Positions 1-12,165 of a stretch of DNA of 64,000 nt are shown piece after piece. The DNA comes from Dermatemys mawii (Eukaryota > Chordata > Testudines > Dermatemydidae). The stretch is from positions 14,909,734 to 14,973,733 of the forward strand of contig ML677335.1 in the NCBI GenBank assembly GCA_007922305.1, in the 5' to 3' direction. Below the pieces are notes generated by a model, which was not told the origin of the DNA, did not search any database, and was given only the letters and a program-made list of their open reading frames with translations. How positions within the stretch are numbered: position 1 is the first letter of the stretch; each line of letters begins with the position of its first letter. A program made the translations under genes and the position numbers.

Positions 1-3000
1 AGTAGAAGACTTCATTGGGTATAATTTTGAAAGTTATGTGGATGTTTCTCACATCATGTTTAGCCGGACCATAATTTGTAGCATTTTATTCTGGATAGTC
101 AAAGTGTGGTGATGAATTTCCTTGTTATGATGTATATTTTGAATAAATATCTCTTTATTGTTTTGTACATCTGAGGGACTGTCTCCCAAAACATAATAGA
201 TTAACTTTATCAAAGCAGAACTCAAGGATGTTTTAAATTTTATGTAATGAACAAATGTATTTCCAAACACATCCTAGCCTAGAACGTGTGTATGGTGAGT
301 TCACATTCTCTCCATCAAAGGCTGGGTTTGTTTAACTTTATTTTTTGGTAATTACTGGTAATTATTAGGTAACTCTTAAGCAGTTGTGACTTGAATTTTA
401 CGTATTTAACTGTTTGTTTATCTACATTTTGGTACACCCAAACAAAGGAACAGAATTTGTTAAAATAATGGGCTATAAAGGCTTAATCCTGTTGAGTAGT
501 TCTGTTTCGTACCGAGATGCAAGACTAAACCTATCTGATTCTAATATCACCTCTGGCACAGATGTTAAAGGATGGGTGAGGTACAGTGAGATATCATCAT
601 TGTAGAAGAGTACATTTATGTTCTATATTTTCCACCCGGAGGCCTGCAATTTTCCCATTAGCTCGCATTTGTTGTGCTTGGGGTTTTGAAAGTAGAGTAA
701 AGAGCAAAGGTGAAGAGGGCTCCCGTGCAGTATGGCCTTACCAATTTTGTCTCCCATGTGAGTGCGCACATACGTGTCTGTAGATATATTGGATGTGGAT
801 ATAGATTCCTCCTTCCAAGTATTTAAATTACCCACTCAAGCCAACCAAGAGCTTTCCATGAATCAAGAAATAAAAAAAATTATCCATGTGCTTTAATCTG
901 ACCAGATGAGTATAGTTTAGTGTTCACCTCAAATTGTCTGCTGATTTCATTCTTGCAATAAACCCTATTTAAGTTTTCTATGAATCTCTAAAGCTTTATT
1001 AGAACTCATCACAGAGTTTTTGTGCCTATGTTTAGTAAGGATATTAGATAAGCATGCTAGTGCATTACATTTTGTCCTTCAGTTTTGTTAGTTTATCCAC
1101 ACTGCATGTTCATTCCTCTGTTTTTCTTATTTCTTTGTAGCTTCTTCCTATGTTTCAACAGTTCTTCTTTGTGAATACCTTATAAAAAAGAAATGCCACT
1201 TGGCCATGGGCATATTCTAGTTCATATGGGCAAATTCATTCATAAAATTTTTATTGTTTTTGCTGCAGTTAATTTGGGCACACAACGTTTATCAAAATAA
1301 TTCCGTATCATAGCAGTTCATTTTGCATATTGTGGGTTTCCTCCCATACATTAACAAGGTGCAAGTCAACTAAGCTTTTAAGAATTTTTATTTTGTCACA
1401 CATCTCCCTCTCCCTCACCCTGTACAGGAGTGTCCTTACTTTAAGAATTGTGGCTGCATGTTTTAGAAAGAATCACAGTAAAACACTTATTCAAAATCAG
1501 TGTAAAGACACCATGCAACCTGTTTCTATCTCAGTTTTCTCTGCCTACTTTGTCCTGGAAGAATTAAGTGCAACCTCTGACCACAGTACTTTGCTCTAAT
1601 TCTTTTTCTAAACTCTTCTTACAACTTTTGTATAGAAGAGAGACAAGAAGACAAGAAATTCAGAAAGAAGAAAATAGGAAATATGGATACTGGAAAAAGG
1701 AAGGAGTGGAATCTTTTGCTGCAGAGTTCCTCACAAATATGGGTCCCCAGTCATACAAGAAAATATTCTTCAAGGAACTAGCTGAAAAATCCATCATCTT
1801 CATAAGTTCCCGCAGTGTTCTCTGACCTGGGATGTGCCCAGAGTAAAGCAGTCTCCTTGAAGAAATAAGTGTTGTTCTTAAGGCTCAGTTTAGTATCCCT
1901 GAAACACTGCCTGCTCATCCAGCTTGCCATACATCTGGAGAGCTGTTCATCCATTTGTGTCCCTCTTGAGTCCTGGCTGCCATCACAGCTGCCATGGTCC
2001 CATTTTTGTTTTCTAGACTCTCTGGGCCTCTGCACTTACAGTGTGACCTTTCCCTTACTTCTGCTGTTACAGGCTAGTTTCCTCCTAACATGAACACTTG
2101 TTGTGCTGCCTCTTGTGCTGTACTGCCAAAGAAAAGAACTTCATGCTGGTTAGTTCCACCTGTGAATCACATTCAGAATCTTTTCCTCTTCTTCCAGATT
2201 CATCTCGCAGTCCTTTCCTCCTTACCTCACATATCCCAACTGAGAGACCATCTGGCTTCACTTCTGACTTGATGTTGCAACTAACACTTCTTGTATGACT
2301 GTCTTCGTGACTAATTTTGCCTGCAAGGACTCTCACTGACTGGTGAGTGCTCTTGTAACCAAATTGTCCAGTGGTTAATCTTCTCTCTCTCGCTTGCAGA
2401 GTGGGAACTTCCACTCCTCCCCAAAGCTGAGAGGATGCTGTTTCCTGCCTAAAGGAACCTTCTCTTCTTCCTTTTGACAGCTGTACAGTAGACCTTCTGT
2501 CACTAAAGAAATTTCTGTCACAATGCTGCTGCTAAGAAAGCAGTCTGCCTTAATAGCTCCAATGTGCCCTACCCTACAGCTTTCTCTTTTCACTGAAATA
2601 CATTGTCGCATAGCATTTTAGTAGCTCTTCTTCCCTAGGAGACTGAAGGTTGGCACACAGCATCCCAGTTCTTGCCCCTTCTCAGCACCCTTTCTCCTAT
2701 ATGGTCAGGTGCTAGGTAGGCATTTCTTCCCCTATTCTCCTACTCTGAACTAACTCTTAATTTCAGATCATTTATAACCACTTACATAAGGCTCACAAGT
2801 ATGTTAGGAAAGACTGGATTTTGTGGCAAAAATTAGGGTTTTCTGTCCACAATCTCTGGTAAGAGATGATCATGAACAGCCTAGTCTCTAAGGTGGTTGT
2901 TCTTCCATCGCATAGATTCATTTTGTCCAGTTCTCACAGTGTATCAGATATGTTTCTGAGAAACTCAGTCTTCTCTTTAGCCACAGTAGTTACCTACAGT

Positions 3001-3754
3001 GCCTTGTTTAGTCTGGCTTTAGTAAGGAATTCTATAGAAATGTCACTTAACTTACATATTGAAGTGTTTCTGGAGTGTATTGTGCACAGTAACTTCAAGG
3101 AACACTTATTTATGTGTGCCATCATAACTTTTTCATTTGGAATTTAGACAACAAAAATATAACTACTTGTGTATGGAGCTAGATGTACTTCATTTAATTA
3201 TCTAGGTGCTCATACTGTGTGGCTGTCACTGTGGTATCTAATCACTATGGAAAAAATCATAGAATTGACTATAAGCACGAATAACAAGATTATAAGATAC
3301 CCTATATGGTTTCTCTCCTCCTTGGCATGACATAAAAGTATTAATTTTTCCCCATGGGGAACCATACTTTAATAAACATGCTTCATTTGTACTGGAAAAT
3401 CCTTTTTTGATTAATCCCTTTTTCTTTTTATGAAAACCTGCATATACTTCATCAACTCGGTCATTCCGCAATTTGGTATGTACCAATATTAAGTACATCT
3501 CTTGGAAGCAAATTATGTCAGATCCCATACATTTTAAGTGATGAAGAATATCCTTTTCTTTGTTTGTCTTATTGATCCCACTTACATTCTATAAGATCAG
3601 TTTATAAGGCCTCTACCGTATGTGTTACATTTTTAAAAATAGAAGTTTCTTCACTGCAGAGGATGTGAGGGAGATTCCCATACCTGACTCATCCCTTTTA
3701 GGCAAAAAATCTGAGCAACTGTCCCAGATGGAGATGTCAGGGAGGAGTTTTGAA
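1..3754. other. upstream EXOC6 intron sequence, no gene seen
   Basis: The sequence is AT-rich with stop codons in all frames and only short chance reading frames. I see no EXOC6 exon here. Pyrimidine-rich stretches around 1.8-2.6 kb resemble splice acceptors locally but lead into no plausible coding exon. No repeat family was recognised with confidence. Confidence 0.6.
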
Positions 3755-3870
3755 ACAAATTGGTAAATTAAACTGTAAAAAGTCACCAGGACCAAATGGA
3801 ATTCATCCAAGAGTTCCGAAGGAACTCAGATACGAAATTGCAGAGCTGCTAACTGTGGTATGAAACCTAT
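3755..3870 (+). mobile_element. LINE reverse-transcriptase fragment (CR1-like)
   Basis: One frame reads SPGPNGIHPRVPKEL followed by RYEIAELLT. This is the conserved 'SPGPDGI.P..L' box near the start of the reverse transcriptase of CR1/Jockey-type LINEs. Coding similarity stops abruptly on both sides, so this is a short 5'-truncated or broken remnant. The family is inferred from one motif block. Confidence 0.6.
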
Positions 3871-3970
3871 GTCCCCCCCACACTAACTTGTTGTCTATAC
3901 TGAGAAGTTAATTCAGTTTAAGGTAGGGTGTGAATTTAAAATTATTTCTAATTAACGCCATATGTGGATG

Positions 3971-4058
3971 CTCTTATTCTGGAATAAGAGTGTTTTATTT
4001 CAGATTATTATAATCCAGTAGATTAAAGTAATTCAGAATAAGGCACTCTTCTTCCAGA
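3971..4058. repeat. MITE-like inverted repeat
   Basis: Positions 3978-3999 and the reverse complement of 4037-4058 match at 19 of 22 bases. The left arm also contains a smaller palindrome (3971-3990, arms CTCTTATTC/GAATAAGAG). The surroundings (3900-4100) look like a degraded non-autonomous DNA transposon. I cannot name the superfamily because no clear target duplication is visible. Confidence 0.45.
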
Positions 4059-4099
4059 ATACAGGGAGTTAATCAGGAGCTATTTCAGAATAACTCCCC

Positions 4100-5530
4100 A
4101 TGAAGGCAGGCTTTAAACTTTGTAACAGCCTCATTCAAATGTTGAAGAGCATGGTGATAAAATGGAATCCTACGGTATACATGTGGCACTCCATACTACA
4201 GAAGATTTGTCCCTGGGGCCTCTCACAAAGAATGGAGCAGAGTCATTGAAGAAATCAGTGCTTTCCATCCAACTCACTGTTCTGATGGTGAGTAGGAGTT
4301 TTGGGAGTTCCCAAAAGTCCCTTGTTAAAATTCTGTTACCAAATGAAAGGGAGAGTTGAGGTGATTTTGCCTCATTACTAAACACTTCTAAGCCATGTCT
4401 GTTGGATTTATCCCTTGATATCACCATAGTACTTTTGAAAACTAAACTTTTGCTTTTGGAGTGGGCTGGTTTACCCAGAAAGTTTGATGTCTTCAGTACT
4501 GTCACTATTTAAATAGACGTGTGTCAGCTGTTAGATCCAGTTAGCAGGTGGTAGGGTACAACCAATCACTCAGTGTCTGCTTTTTTTCAAACCGTCAATC
4601 ACAGTAAGCTCAGGAACCTCATTCCTGCAGAAGTTAATGTACAGTTCTTGTTATTACAGATTGTTATGAATTAAATAAAAAGGTCACGTAAAGGTTTATC
4701 AACTGATGTTTTTACAGTCCTAGCAATCTGCAAAATAGTAAATGCCAATATAACACTTTGACATTTTTACAAGTTGCTAGACTCTTAAATGTCAAATTAA
4801 GAGAGCTGTTTGATTGCTTTTACAGGCTGCTTAGATCATAAAATGTCATTTTAGGATAATCTTTCATTTTAAGTTTTTTCCCATTCGGTAAATGCTTTTC
4901 CTCCATTAAAAGTTCCCCAAGGAAACTCTAGGCAAAAAAACTTTAAATGAAAGAGGAAATTAAGATTCTCAATTAATATACCTTATATTCTAATGATTAA
5001 GAATAAGGGAATTATGCAAGGAATAAGATAGTAAATACAGTTGTATGTCAATTGATTTATATAATCTAACAATTGAATTCCTATGTAAATATGTGTGTAC
5101 ATTTACCTACATTGTTACTTGTTTTTGTTAGTTTTTTTTTAATCTACAGCTGAATAGCCCATATAAGTTTTGGGCAGAATTGTATGTCACTTTGTTTAAT
5201 GTCATGTGATGATACAACAAAAGACCATATTGGCATGTCCTAAAACAGGGCCTAATCCTGTTTCTTTTTAAACCAATGGGAGTTTTGCTGCCAACTTGAA
5301 TATTGGTTTGTCTGACTTGACCAGTCTGGGCCAGAATGGAGGAAGCATAAATACTTAATGAATACAAGCAAGAGTGTAGAATTAAGAGTGCCATAGAATA
5401 TTTAGTTATGAATTTCCTGATATGTTAAAGAGTTGTCTTAAATCAATTTTTTTTAAATGGAAACTGTGTAGAGATTCTATCAGTGTTCAGAGAAAATTTT
5501 TATTGTAATGAAAACCAAGATATGTACAAA
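4100..5530. other. intron, nothing recognised
   Basis: AT-rich sequence without splice-flanked open segments, recognised repeats or structured arrays. The open frames near 4170-4505 and 5128-5394 show no family resemblance and no coding signature. Confidence 0.5.
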
Positions 5531-5534
5531 TTAG

Positions 5535-7300
5535 AGCTTCTTTCTCTTTCATCCTGGAGCATCTTTGCAAACCTGAGGAACATTACAGAGTCGTCATTCA
5601 TCCCTGTCCATGGTTTGTTCCTCCATTGACCCTAGCCTGTACCTTGCGTATGATGTCCCACCATCTAGTCAGTGGTTGTCCTCTTGGTTGAACTGACCTT
5701 GGCTGTGCTTGCATTATTTATTTTGGCATCCTGTTATCTGCTTGTCTTCTGTAGTGTCCTCACCACTGTAATATTTTTGATTGTAATCAACCCTGTACCC
5801 TGATTTCACATCCTGCTCTCCTTCTAACTTTTCATTTGTGTTAAAATCATTTCATTTTATATCCACCATCTTTCAAAGAACTCTTCATCTCCTCTACCTC
5901 CAGCCTTCTGATGTCTTTTTCATTTAATGTAGCTGCTTCCAGTGTACAAGAGTAATACTGTTAGTATGCTGGTTTGATAAATTTTCACTTTAGTACCAAA
6001 TATAATGTTTGTATCAGTCCATAATTTCATCCATTTTGGTGCAGCACTTGTAGCTAAAGCACATTTCCTTATAACTTCATCCTCGATTGAATTGTCCTCA
6101 CTGATCAAGGAACCCAAAAGGGATTCTAGGGTCTCAGAAGATTCTAGTTGTTCTATGACTTAGCTGCTGTTGTAAATCCCTTTATCCATTGTCCCTTTCC
6201 CAAGATGCAACCACGTTGTCATTTTGGCATTTATAGTAAGGTGAAGTTGACTATGCCAATTTTCCAAGAGAGTGAAGAGCATCATCATCAATGCAAACAT
6301 GTCTGCCAGTTCTGCAATGTAATCTACACAAGTGAAAGAGCTTAACTCTATAACAGCAGTGACATGCGACCCATCAGGGTAATCCACTGGTGGACTGCAA
6401 GATAGTTTGTTTACATTGACTGTCCGCAGGCATGGCTGCCTGCAGCACACAGTAGTTTCAGTGCACTGTTTCCGGCCAATAGAGCTGCAGGAAGCGGCGT
6501 GGGCCATAGGGACGTGCTGGCTGCCACTTCCCACAGCTCCGGTTGGCCAGGAATGGCAAACTGCGGCCACTGGAAGCTACAGGCGGCTGGGCCTGCGAAT
6601 GGTCAATGTAAACAAACTGTCTCATGGAACGCCAATGGATTACCCTGATGGGCCACGTGTGCGACACAGCTTGCCCACCACTGCTCTAGATCATCTCGTG
6701 TCACATTCTCCGACATGTCTAATGCTCTTAATGTCCAGTTTAATAACAACTGAAAAGTGACTGATTCCGTGCCCTCTTGTCTTACACCAAACTTTGACTT
6801 GAACCAGTTGCTTTAATTCCCGCCAATTCTTATGGCATTGCCGGAATCTTTGTACCTAGTTTTTATAACTGCAATTCTTTTATCTGGAACTCTATATGAT
6901 TTTGCTATTTTATGTAATGCTTCCCTTCCAAAACTGAATCAAATGCCTTTGCAAAGTCAGTGAAAACAGAAAATATCTTTAATTTCCATTTTTGCTTTTT
7001 TTAATCAACTATGGCCAGGTCTGAAACCACAATGTTTCTCACTTACATCTTCCTCTAAAATTGTCCTTAATTTGTTGATAATTACTTTCATCATGATTTT
7101 TCCAGATCCTAACCATAAGCTTATACCTCTATAATTATTGTATTGGTAGGATCTCCTTTCTTCACAATTGGTACAACTATTCTTCTTAGACAGTCATCTG
7201 GTACCTCCTGTTACTTTGGTTTTCTAGCACTTTATGGTTTTCTAGCACTTTGATACCATTATCCTGCCAGTTTTTAGCAGCTCAGCTATTTTATTGTCTG
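5535..7300 (-). mobile_element. LINE pol remnant, interrupted by a hAT insertion
   Basis: On the minus strand, blocks in the order expected of a non-LTR reverse transcriptase can be followed with many stops and frameshifts. Near 7200-7040 is 'DCLRRIVVPIVKKGDPTN', which matches the usual '...P..KKGD..N' box. Near 6950 is FTDFAKAFDSV, which matches the 'DF.KAFD' catalytic block. Near 6270-6190 is LTINAKMT ('L.IN..KT'). Near 6110-5930 is GSLISEDNSIEDEVIRK followed by TKVKIYQTSILTVLLLY, the post-RT segment. The catalytic region is split by the element at 6354-6683. The family (RTE/L2/R4-like) is not settled. No intact protein remains. Confidence 0.65.
6354..6683 (-). mobile_element. non-autonomous hAT element, 330 bp, nested in the LINE
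   Basis: The ends are CAGCAGTG on the left and, read inward from the right, CAGTGGTG. They are flanked by imperfect 8-bp target duplications, CTCTATAA (6346-6353) and CTCTAGAT (6684-6691), 6 of 8 matching. Long subterminal inverted repeats pair 6369-6390 with 6633-6655 and 6404-6430 with 6591-6618. The interior is much richer in G+C than the flanks. A similar element is familiar from turtle genomes, where its sense strand begins near 'CAGTGGTGGGCAA'. The class follows from the 8-bp duplication and the CAG..CTG ends. Confidence 0.7.
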
Positions 7301-7990
7301 TTTCTGCAATAGCATGTTAGAGCAGACTTACTAAATTCTATTTGCCCATTCATTTGGCACAAATATATATTAGGAATATTATATATACATTTAATATATA
7401 AATTAGAGGCAAGTAAATATCATTCCAGTGCTGCCTAATTTCAGAGTAACACCTTTTTGGCTCCTGCTGAAGCTAGTGTCGCAATGATGTGAGAAGCTCC
7501 AACTTTAATTCAATTTTCAGATTACTCAGGAAGAAAAACTTTGTCTTCCCCACTTCCTCACCTTTGGGGAAAGAGCAGCCAATCACAGCTACAGCAGTAG
7601 ACAGGCAGAGTTTTCTTCCCATCCCCTCAGGAGGGGGAAGAAGCAGCAGCAGACACCGTTCTACAAGAAGGGAAAATAAAGGTGAGAGCAGAAAGAACCC
7701 AGTAGCCCAAAGCAGTTCTCTATGCCTCCCCTCCTGTGAACAATGTATCATTTCCTTTGTATACTCCCTCTTCCATCTCCCTTCTTCTTCTCTTTAATAT
7801 TATAACACCAGGTCTGGGAAGCAGAGGAAGACAAGCCCCTTGGAGCTGCCTTCCCCCCAGGTATAGGAGGGTGGGCAGGCATGAAAAACCTGTGAGCTAC
7901 TCCCAACCTGGGCCAACGAGAGAGGGCATAAAAATCCCCGGGGAGCTTTCCTTCCCCCCGGCCTGATAGGGGGTATGGTACCCCCTGAGT
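7301..7990. other. intron, G+C-rich patch of uncertain origin
   Basis: From about 7440 the sequence becomes richer in G+C, with runs such as CCTTCCCCCCAGG (7847-7860) and CCCCGGGGAGC (7937-7947). It probably belongs to the same decayed retroelement as the following segment, but I see no diagnostic motif. Confidence 0.3.
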
Positions 7991-7994
7991 TGCA

Positions 7995-8650
7995 GGAGGA
8001 ATATAGTTGAACTGGGAGGAAAAGGGCACATGTGAGGCTGGAGAGCAAAATTATTGTGTGGCTCTGTGGCTGGAGTTAACGTGGAAGCTGGGGCACCAAA
8101 CTGATGTTGTCGGCGAGAAGGAGCATCGCTTCAGGGATGAGAACAAGCACAAATATCTCTCTCCAAAAAGGAGGGAAACAGCCTCCCCTAAGGCTCATGC
8201 CTATAAAAGTTTGAAGGTGAAATCCCAACCTGATGTGCCCAAGCTGAAATCCAAAATGACACTATCTGTCAGTTCCCATACCAAGGACCATGCTGTCTCT
8301 GGTACCACTAGCAAGGCAATCTTGGCCACCTGAATAAATCCTCTTGGGGACCGAGGCCCATTACTGTGGTACCATCTGAGACCCTGCTTATGGTCATCCT
8401 TGGGATTTCCATTTTGGTGTAGAGAGACCTTTCTGAGGGATCGACATTGGACTCGCTTGTCATGAAGAGGCACAGGATGTTACTGCCAAACGATCCTTCA
8501 GTGCTGATTGCAAAACTGGGCAGGGCATGCCTGTCAAAACTGCCCCACCATTGGAAGATGTGTATTGATTTTCTTCTTCCTCAGAAAAACATAGCAAAAT
8601 TTCCTTCCCTGAGCATAGTCCCTCATCCCCGTGGTGACACAGTGTGAGTT
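7995..8650 (+). mobile_element. possible gag-like remnant of a retroelement
   Basis: One frame gives a basic, Ser/Lys/Pro-rich stretch (RDENKHKYLSPKRRETASPK, then SLKVKSQPDVPKLKSKMTL). After frameshifts comes a Ser/Glu/Pro-rich run near 8570-8640. Low-complexity sequence of this kind resembles the gag region of reptilian DIRS-like elements, but composition alone is weak evidence. It could be another decayed repeat. It directly precedes an unrelated Penelope-like end. Confidence 0.3.
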
Positions 8651-8739
8651 TTGGAGAAAGTAGTGGGAAGAATCCTTGAGGGTTACCAGGGCCATTTGTT
8701 GTGTTTGAACTGGTGAAGGGACAACTCAGTTCCTCTTAC

Positions 8740-9354
8740 ACATCTCTGTCTGGTTTGGTCATGTACAGTCTCTATGCAAAAGAATAAATGGACACAGATC
8801 ACACATCAAGAATTATAACATTCAAAAACCAGTCGGAGAACATTTCAGCCTCCCTGCACACTCAATTACAGACCTAAAAGTCACAATCTTCAACAAAAAA
8901 AAAAACTTCAAAAACAGATGCCAATGAGAAACTGCAGAACTGGAATTAATTTGCAGACTGGACACCATTTAATTAAGCCTGAATAAAGACTGGGAGTAGA
9001 TGGGTCATTGTACAAACTAAAACGATTTCCCCATGCTAATTTTTTCCCCTACTGTTACTCACACCTTTTTGTGAACTGTTTGAAATGAGCCATCCTAATT
9101 ATCACTACACAAGTTATTTTTCTCCTGCTGATAATAGCCCACCTATTTGTCTCATTAGAGTTGGTATGGCAACCCCCATCTTTCCATGTCCTCTGTATGT
9201 ATAATCTTCTTACTGTGTTTTCCACTCTGTGCATCTGATGAAGTGGGTTTTAGCCCAAGAAAGTAATGCCCAGATAAATGTGTTTAATCTCTAAGGTACC
9301 ACAAGTACTCCTTATTCTTTTTGCTGATACAGACTAACATGGCTACCACTCTAC
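8740..9354 (+). mobile_element. Penelope-like element, 3' end with GIY-YIG-type coding remnant
   Basis: From 8778 a frame reads KRINGHRSHIKNYNIQKPVG then EHFSLPAHSITDLKVTIF. After a stop comes ETAELELICRLDTI. This resembles the C-terminal part of the GIY-YIG endonuclease domain of Penelope-like elements (H-R-x-I, 'PV..HF', 'E..LI..L.T'). The following roughly 350 bp is a non-coding tail containing GATGAAGTGGGTTTTAGCCC (9237-9256), AATAAATGTG, the 'TAAGGTACCACAAGTACTCC' block and ACAGACTAACATGGCTACCA at the end. The same tail occurs at 18.7, 25.6 and 57.0 kb. Confidence 0.7.
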
Positions 9355-10296
9355 ATGCTATTTGAAAAGAATCTGATCTTGCCTACATAGGGTGCATGTG
9401 CACCAAGAATAGAATCTGTGTGAATCATCGAGTCATCGAATGGACAGCATATCTCGAAGAACCACCATTTCCCCACCCATACACCTGAGCTGTATGAGAG
9501 GTTCAGGTGCTATGTGGGACATGACCTGCTTTGGGATTTATCATATATATTTAACTGACTCCAATTAGCATAGTTCTGAGCACCTCATAATCTTTAATAT
9601 ATTCATCATTACAATACCCCTGGAAAGTAAGAAATTGCTGTTATCCCCCCCAGAAATTGATATTGCTGAGGACAGATTGACAATGGGTGGTGTGTTATAC
9701 TGTCATTTATGAAGAGGAAATGCATATTAATAAAATGTGCATTTTTTATTATTTAGGGTGTATATTGTTAATGTAAAATCTTGTGATTCCTGGATGCTCA
9801 GCCATAACAGATATGATAATTAGTTTTTTTTATTATCATTTTTCTTTATAAAGGTGGGCAAATAAATTTGTTCCTGTTCCGGTAAATTTTCATTATAGTT
9901 TTCCAAAACTGAGTTAAAGATTTTCACTGACTGATTTTTGATCCAAGTCTCTTGGATGAACCTGAAGAATACTAATGTTGCTCTACAGTGAGATTTGTTT
10001 ATAAACACCTTTATAGTACACATAACCATAGTATCTGAAAAACCATATTCAGGATGGCACTATGTTGATATTCTTTAAAAAAAATGACAAAATCAAGGTT
10101 TTAATTAAGTTGCCCCTGGCAATCTTGTGCTTTCAAGCCACAAGTTACAGCATGGATTTAAAAACTAGTGAGTGTTTTACTTGATTCTTAAAAAGTTATA
10201 TGCTCTGTTAAATGGCACCTCTATTAGTGGAGTTATATCAATTTTAATCAAGTTTTGAATTGTGATTATGCAGTATTGCATGTGGGGTTTTTTCAG
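9355..10296. other. intron flank upstream of exon, nothing recognised
   Basis: AT-rich unique sequence leading to the splice acceptor at 10295-10296. No repeat or further exon is recognised. Confidence 0.5.
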
Positions 10297-10476
10297 GATG
10301 CAAGACATGCAGCAGAAGGAGAAATATACACCAAACTGAACCAAAAAATTGATGAATTTATTCAGCTTGCTGACTACGATTGGACAATGTCTGAGTCTGC
10401 TGGAAGAGCCAGTGGATATTTAATGGACCTTATTAATTTCTTAAGAAGCACATTTCAAGTTTTTACTCACTTGCCT
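10297..10476 (+). CDS. EXOC6: EXOC6 (Sec15A) internal coding exon, 60 codons
   Basis: This 180-bp exon has an acceptor (TTTTTTCAG) just before it and a GTAAGT donor just after it. It is open in one frame, phase 0 at both ends, starting DARHAAEGEIYTKLNQK and ending FQVFTHLP. I recognise this as vertebrate exocyst component 6. The exocyst tethers secretory vesicles to the plasma membrane, and Sec15 links the complex to Rab11/Sec4-type GTPases on the vesicle. The segment ASGYLMDLINFLRS lies in the helical-bundle part of the C-terminal half. The paralogue EXOC6B is close, so the call rests on the whole set of four exons, which match EXOC6 better from memory. The codons for the neighbouring residues are lost to introns on both sides: the preceding exon lies left of the window and the next is 13.0 kb downstream. 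Confidence 0.95.
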
Positions 10477-11149
10477 GTAAGTATACAAAATAGGCTTTGT
10501 TTTCAGTTTATTGGAGTCCTATTTTCTATAAATTTAAACTTTTTCTGATTTTGGAAGAAAATAGCTTTTAAGTAAATATTTTAGTGGGATAGATGATTTC
10601 AGATTGCTTACATGCTAACTGATGCACTATTCAGTATAGAATTATATATAGTATGATGAACAGAATTATAAAATATTTGTGAAAGATTTTACTTTCAAAG
10701 AAGAAAATAAAATGCAACACCTCAAAGTTTGTTCTTTGCTAAACTACTAGTAGTAAACATTTATACTGTTTTTTAGATCTCCTAAAACTTAAATCACTTA
10801 GTGACAGATTTTCAAATGTTCATTTTAATTATGCCTGCAAGTTCTGTAGACAAATCCTCTGATCCACAGAATGCAAACCTGATTCAACCCATGCACATTG
10901 TGCATGATTTTGAACAGAATCTAAAAATTTAAACACAAAGGTCTGTTTGAACTAAAATATTTTTGTCCATAAAAACTCCATAGGCTTCTACCTGTCTGAG
11001 TTCCTACTGAAACTGATCTTCATTCATGAGTCAGATAAATACCTTATTTTCCTTAGCTCCAAGTAAAGGGGTATTGTCCATCTGATTTATGTATCAATTA
11101 TTATATTTCAGTGTCTGACTGGTCACTTTTCAAGACAAGTGCACAACTA
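10477..11149. other. intron after first exon, nothing recognised
   Basis: The donor GTAAGT at 10477 is followed by AT-rich unique sequence without recognised elements. Confidence 0.5.
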
Positions 11150-11268
11150 CTGGGTGGATTCTGTTCTCAGTTTATATAATTGTAGATCTGGAGTTACTCC
11201 AATGAAATCAGTGGAATTACTTCCAGTTTATATCAGTACCACAGCAGAATTTGGCCCAAAACATCTAG
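11150..11268 (+). repeat. short interspersed repeat of reptile type
   Basis: The segment has the recognisable pattern 'gattctgttctcag...agttactccaatgaa...gtggaattacttccagt...'. This pattern is shared with the copy at 33823-33925. It is a familiar turtle interspersed motif of uncertain class. I base the call on the internal similarity of the two copies and on memory. Confidence 0.45.
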
Positions 11269-12077
11269 CTTTTATGGATTCATTACATTGTGCTTTAGTT
11301 TGTTCCCTGTTGATATTGTTTGATGTGTGATTGCTTTACTCACATTCAGTGCCTCTGGACAGGTGTACAATCTTATTAATAAATATAGCATATTCCTATT
11401 AGTCTGGAGTTTCCACATGTGTGTTGGAAGTTAAATCAAGAAAAGAAATTTCACCTATGAACACTATAGCATAATTGCAGTAGATAAGGGAATTAGAGAT
11501 TTTTTTTTCTTTTCTCTGAAGCATCATATATTTGGTCATTTGTAGGAAACAAGATATTAGAGTTGGTGGACAAAGGAACAGATCTGATATTCCAAATCTA
11601 ATATTAACATGGCTTTGATTTTTTCTCTGTTTTAGTTTTTTTCCCACTCTTAAAGTATTCTTTTTTCGGCATATCAGGTTAATAGCTGTGTGAACTATGA
11701 GGGATATGGAACATTTCTAATCCTCTTTTAAGGACAATGCGTCATTAGTCGTAATTTGTATTTTATATCACTTTATGACCATTTGCACTCATGTTGGGGT
11801 TCCACATTTCAATTTGGTGATGCTGCTTTACATGTTAAGTAACCCTGGCTTTAGTGGGATCACATAAGTGCATTTCCTTTCAAGAATTTGCCTATCTGTG
11901 CCAACATTGTAGCACTGACTGGAAAAGAATGAAAAGAAGCAGTTATATCAGTTAACAATTGAATAAAAAGAATAGAAGAAATATAAATTCATATTTTAGA
12001 GCGTAACCTAACCTCAAGGTGAGAAATAAACTTCCCCTGATGAACAGGTTATTTTGTAATTCTCTACTTTCAGTTTC
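11269..12077. other. intron, nothing recognised
   Basis: AT-rich sequence without recognised coding or repeat structure. Confidence 0.5.
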
Positions 12078-12165
12078 TTGCATTTGGTATTGGCCACTGT
12101 AATAGACACGATACTGAACTAGATGGACTACCAGTTTGATCCAGTATTACAGTTCCAATAAAATG
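12078..12165 (+). mobile_element. LINE 3'-end fragment (CR1/L3-like)
   Basis: The run TGGCCACTGT, GATACTGAACTAGATGGAC, and TTGATCCAGTATTACAG matches a well-known reptilian LINE 3' tail ('tactgggctagatggacca..ggtctgacccagtatggc'). Only about 90 bp remain. The subfamily is uncertain. Confidence 0.55.

Noticed and set aside
1800..2620. Repeated pyrimidine-rich tracts with AG that look like splice acceptors, possible missing EXOC6 exons
   Set aside because: None leads into sequence resembling Sec15 proteins, and the upstream residues expected before DARHAAEG are not found.
6160..6570. 136-codon minus-strand open frame
   Set aside because: It is a composite of hAT sequence and LINE remnant, created by the nested insertion.
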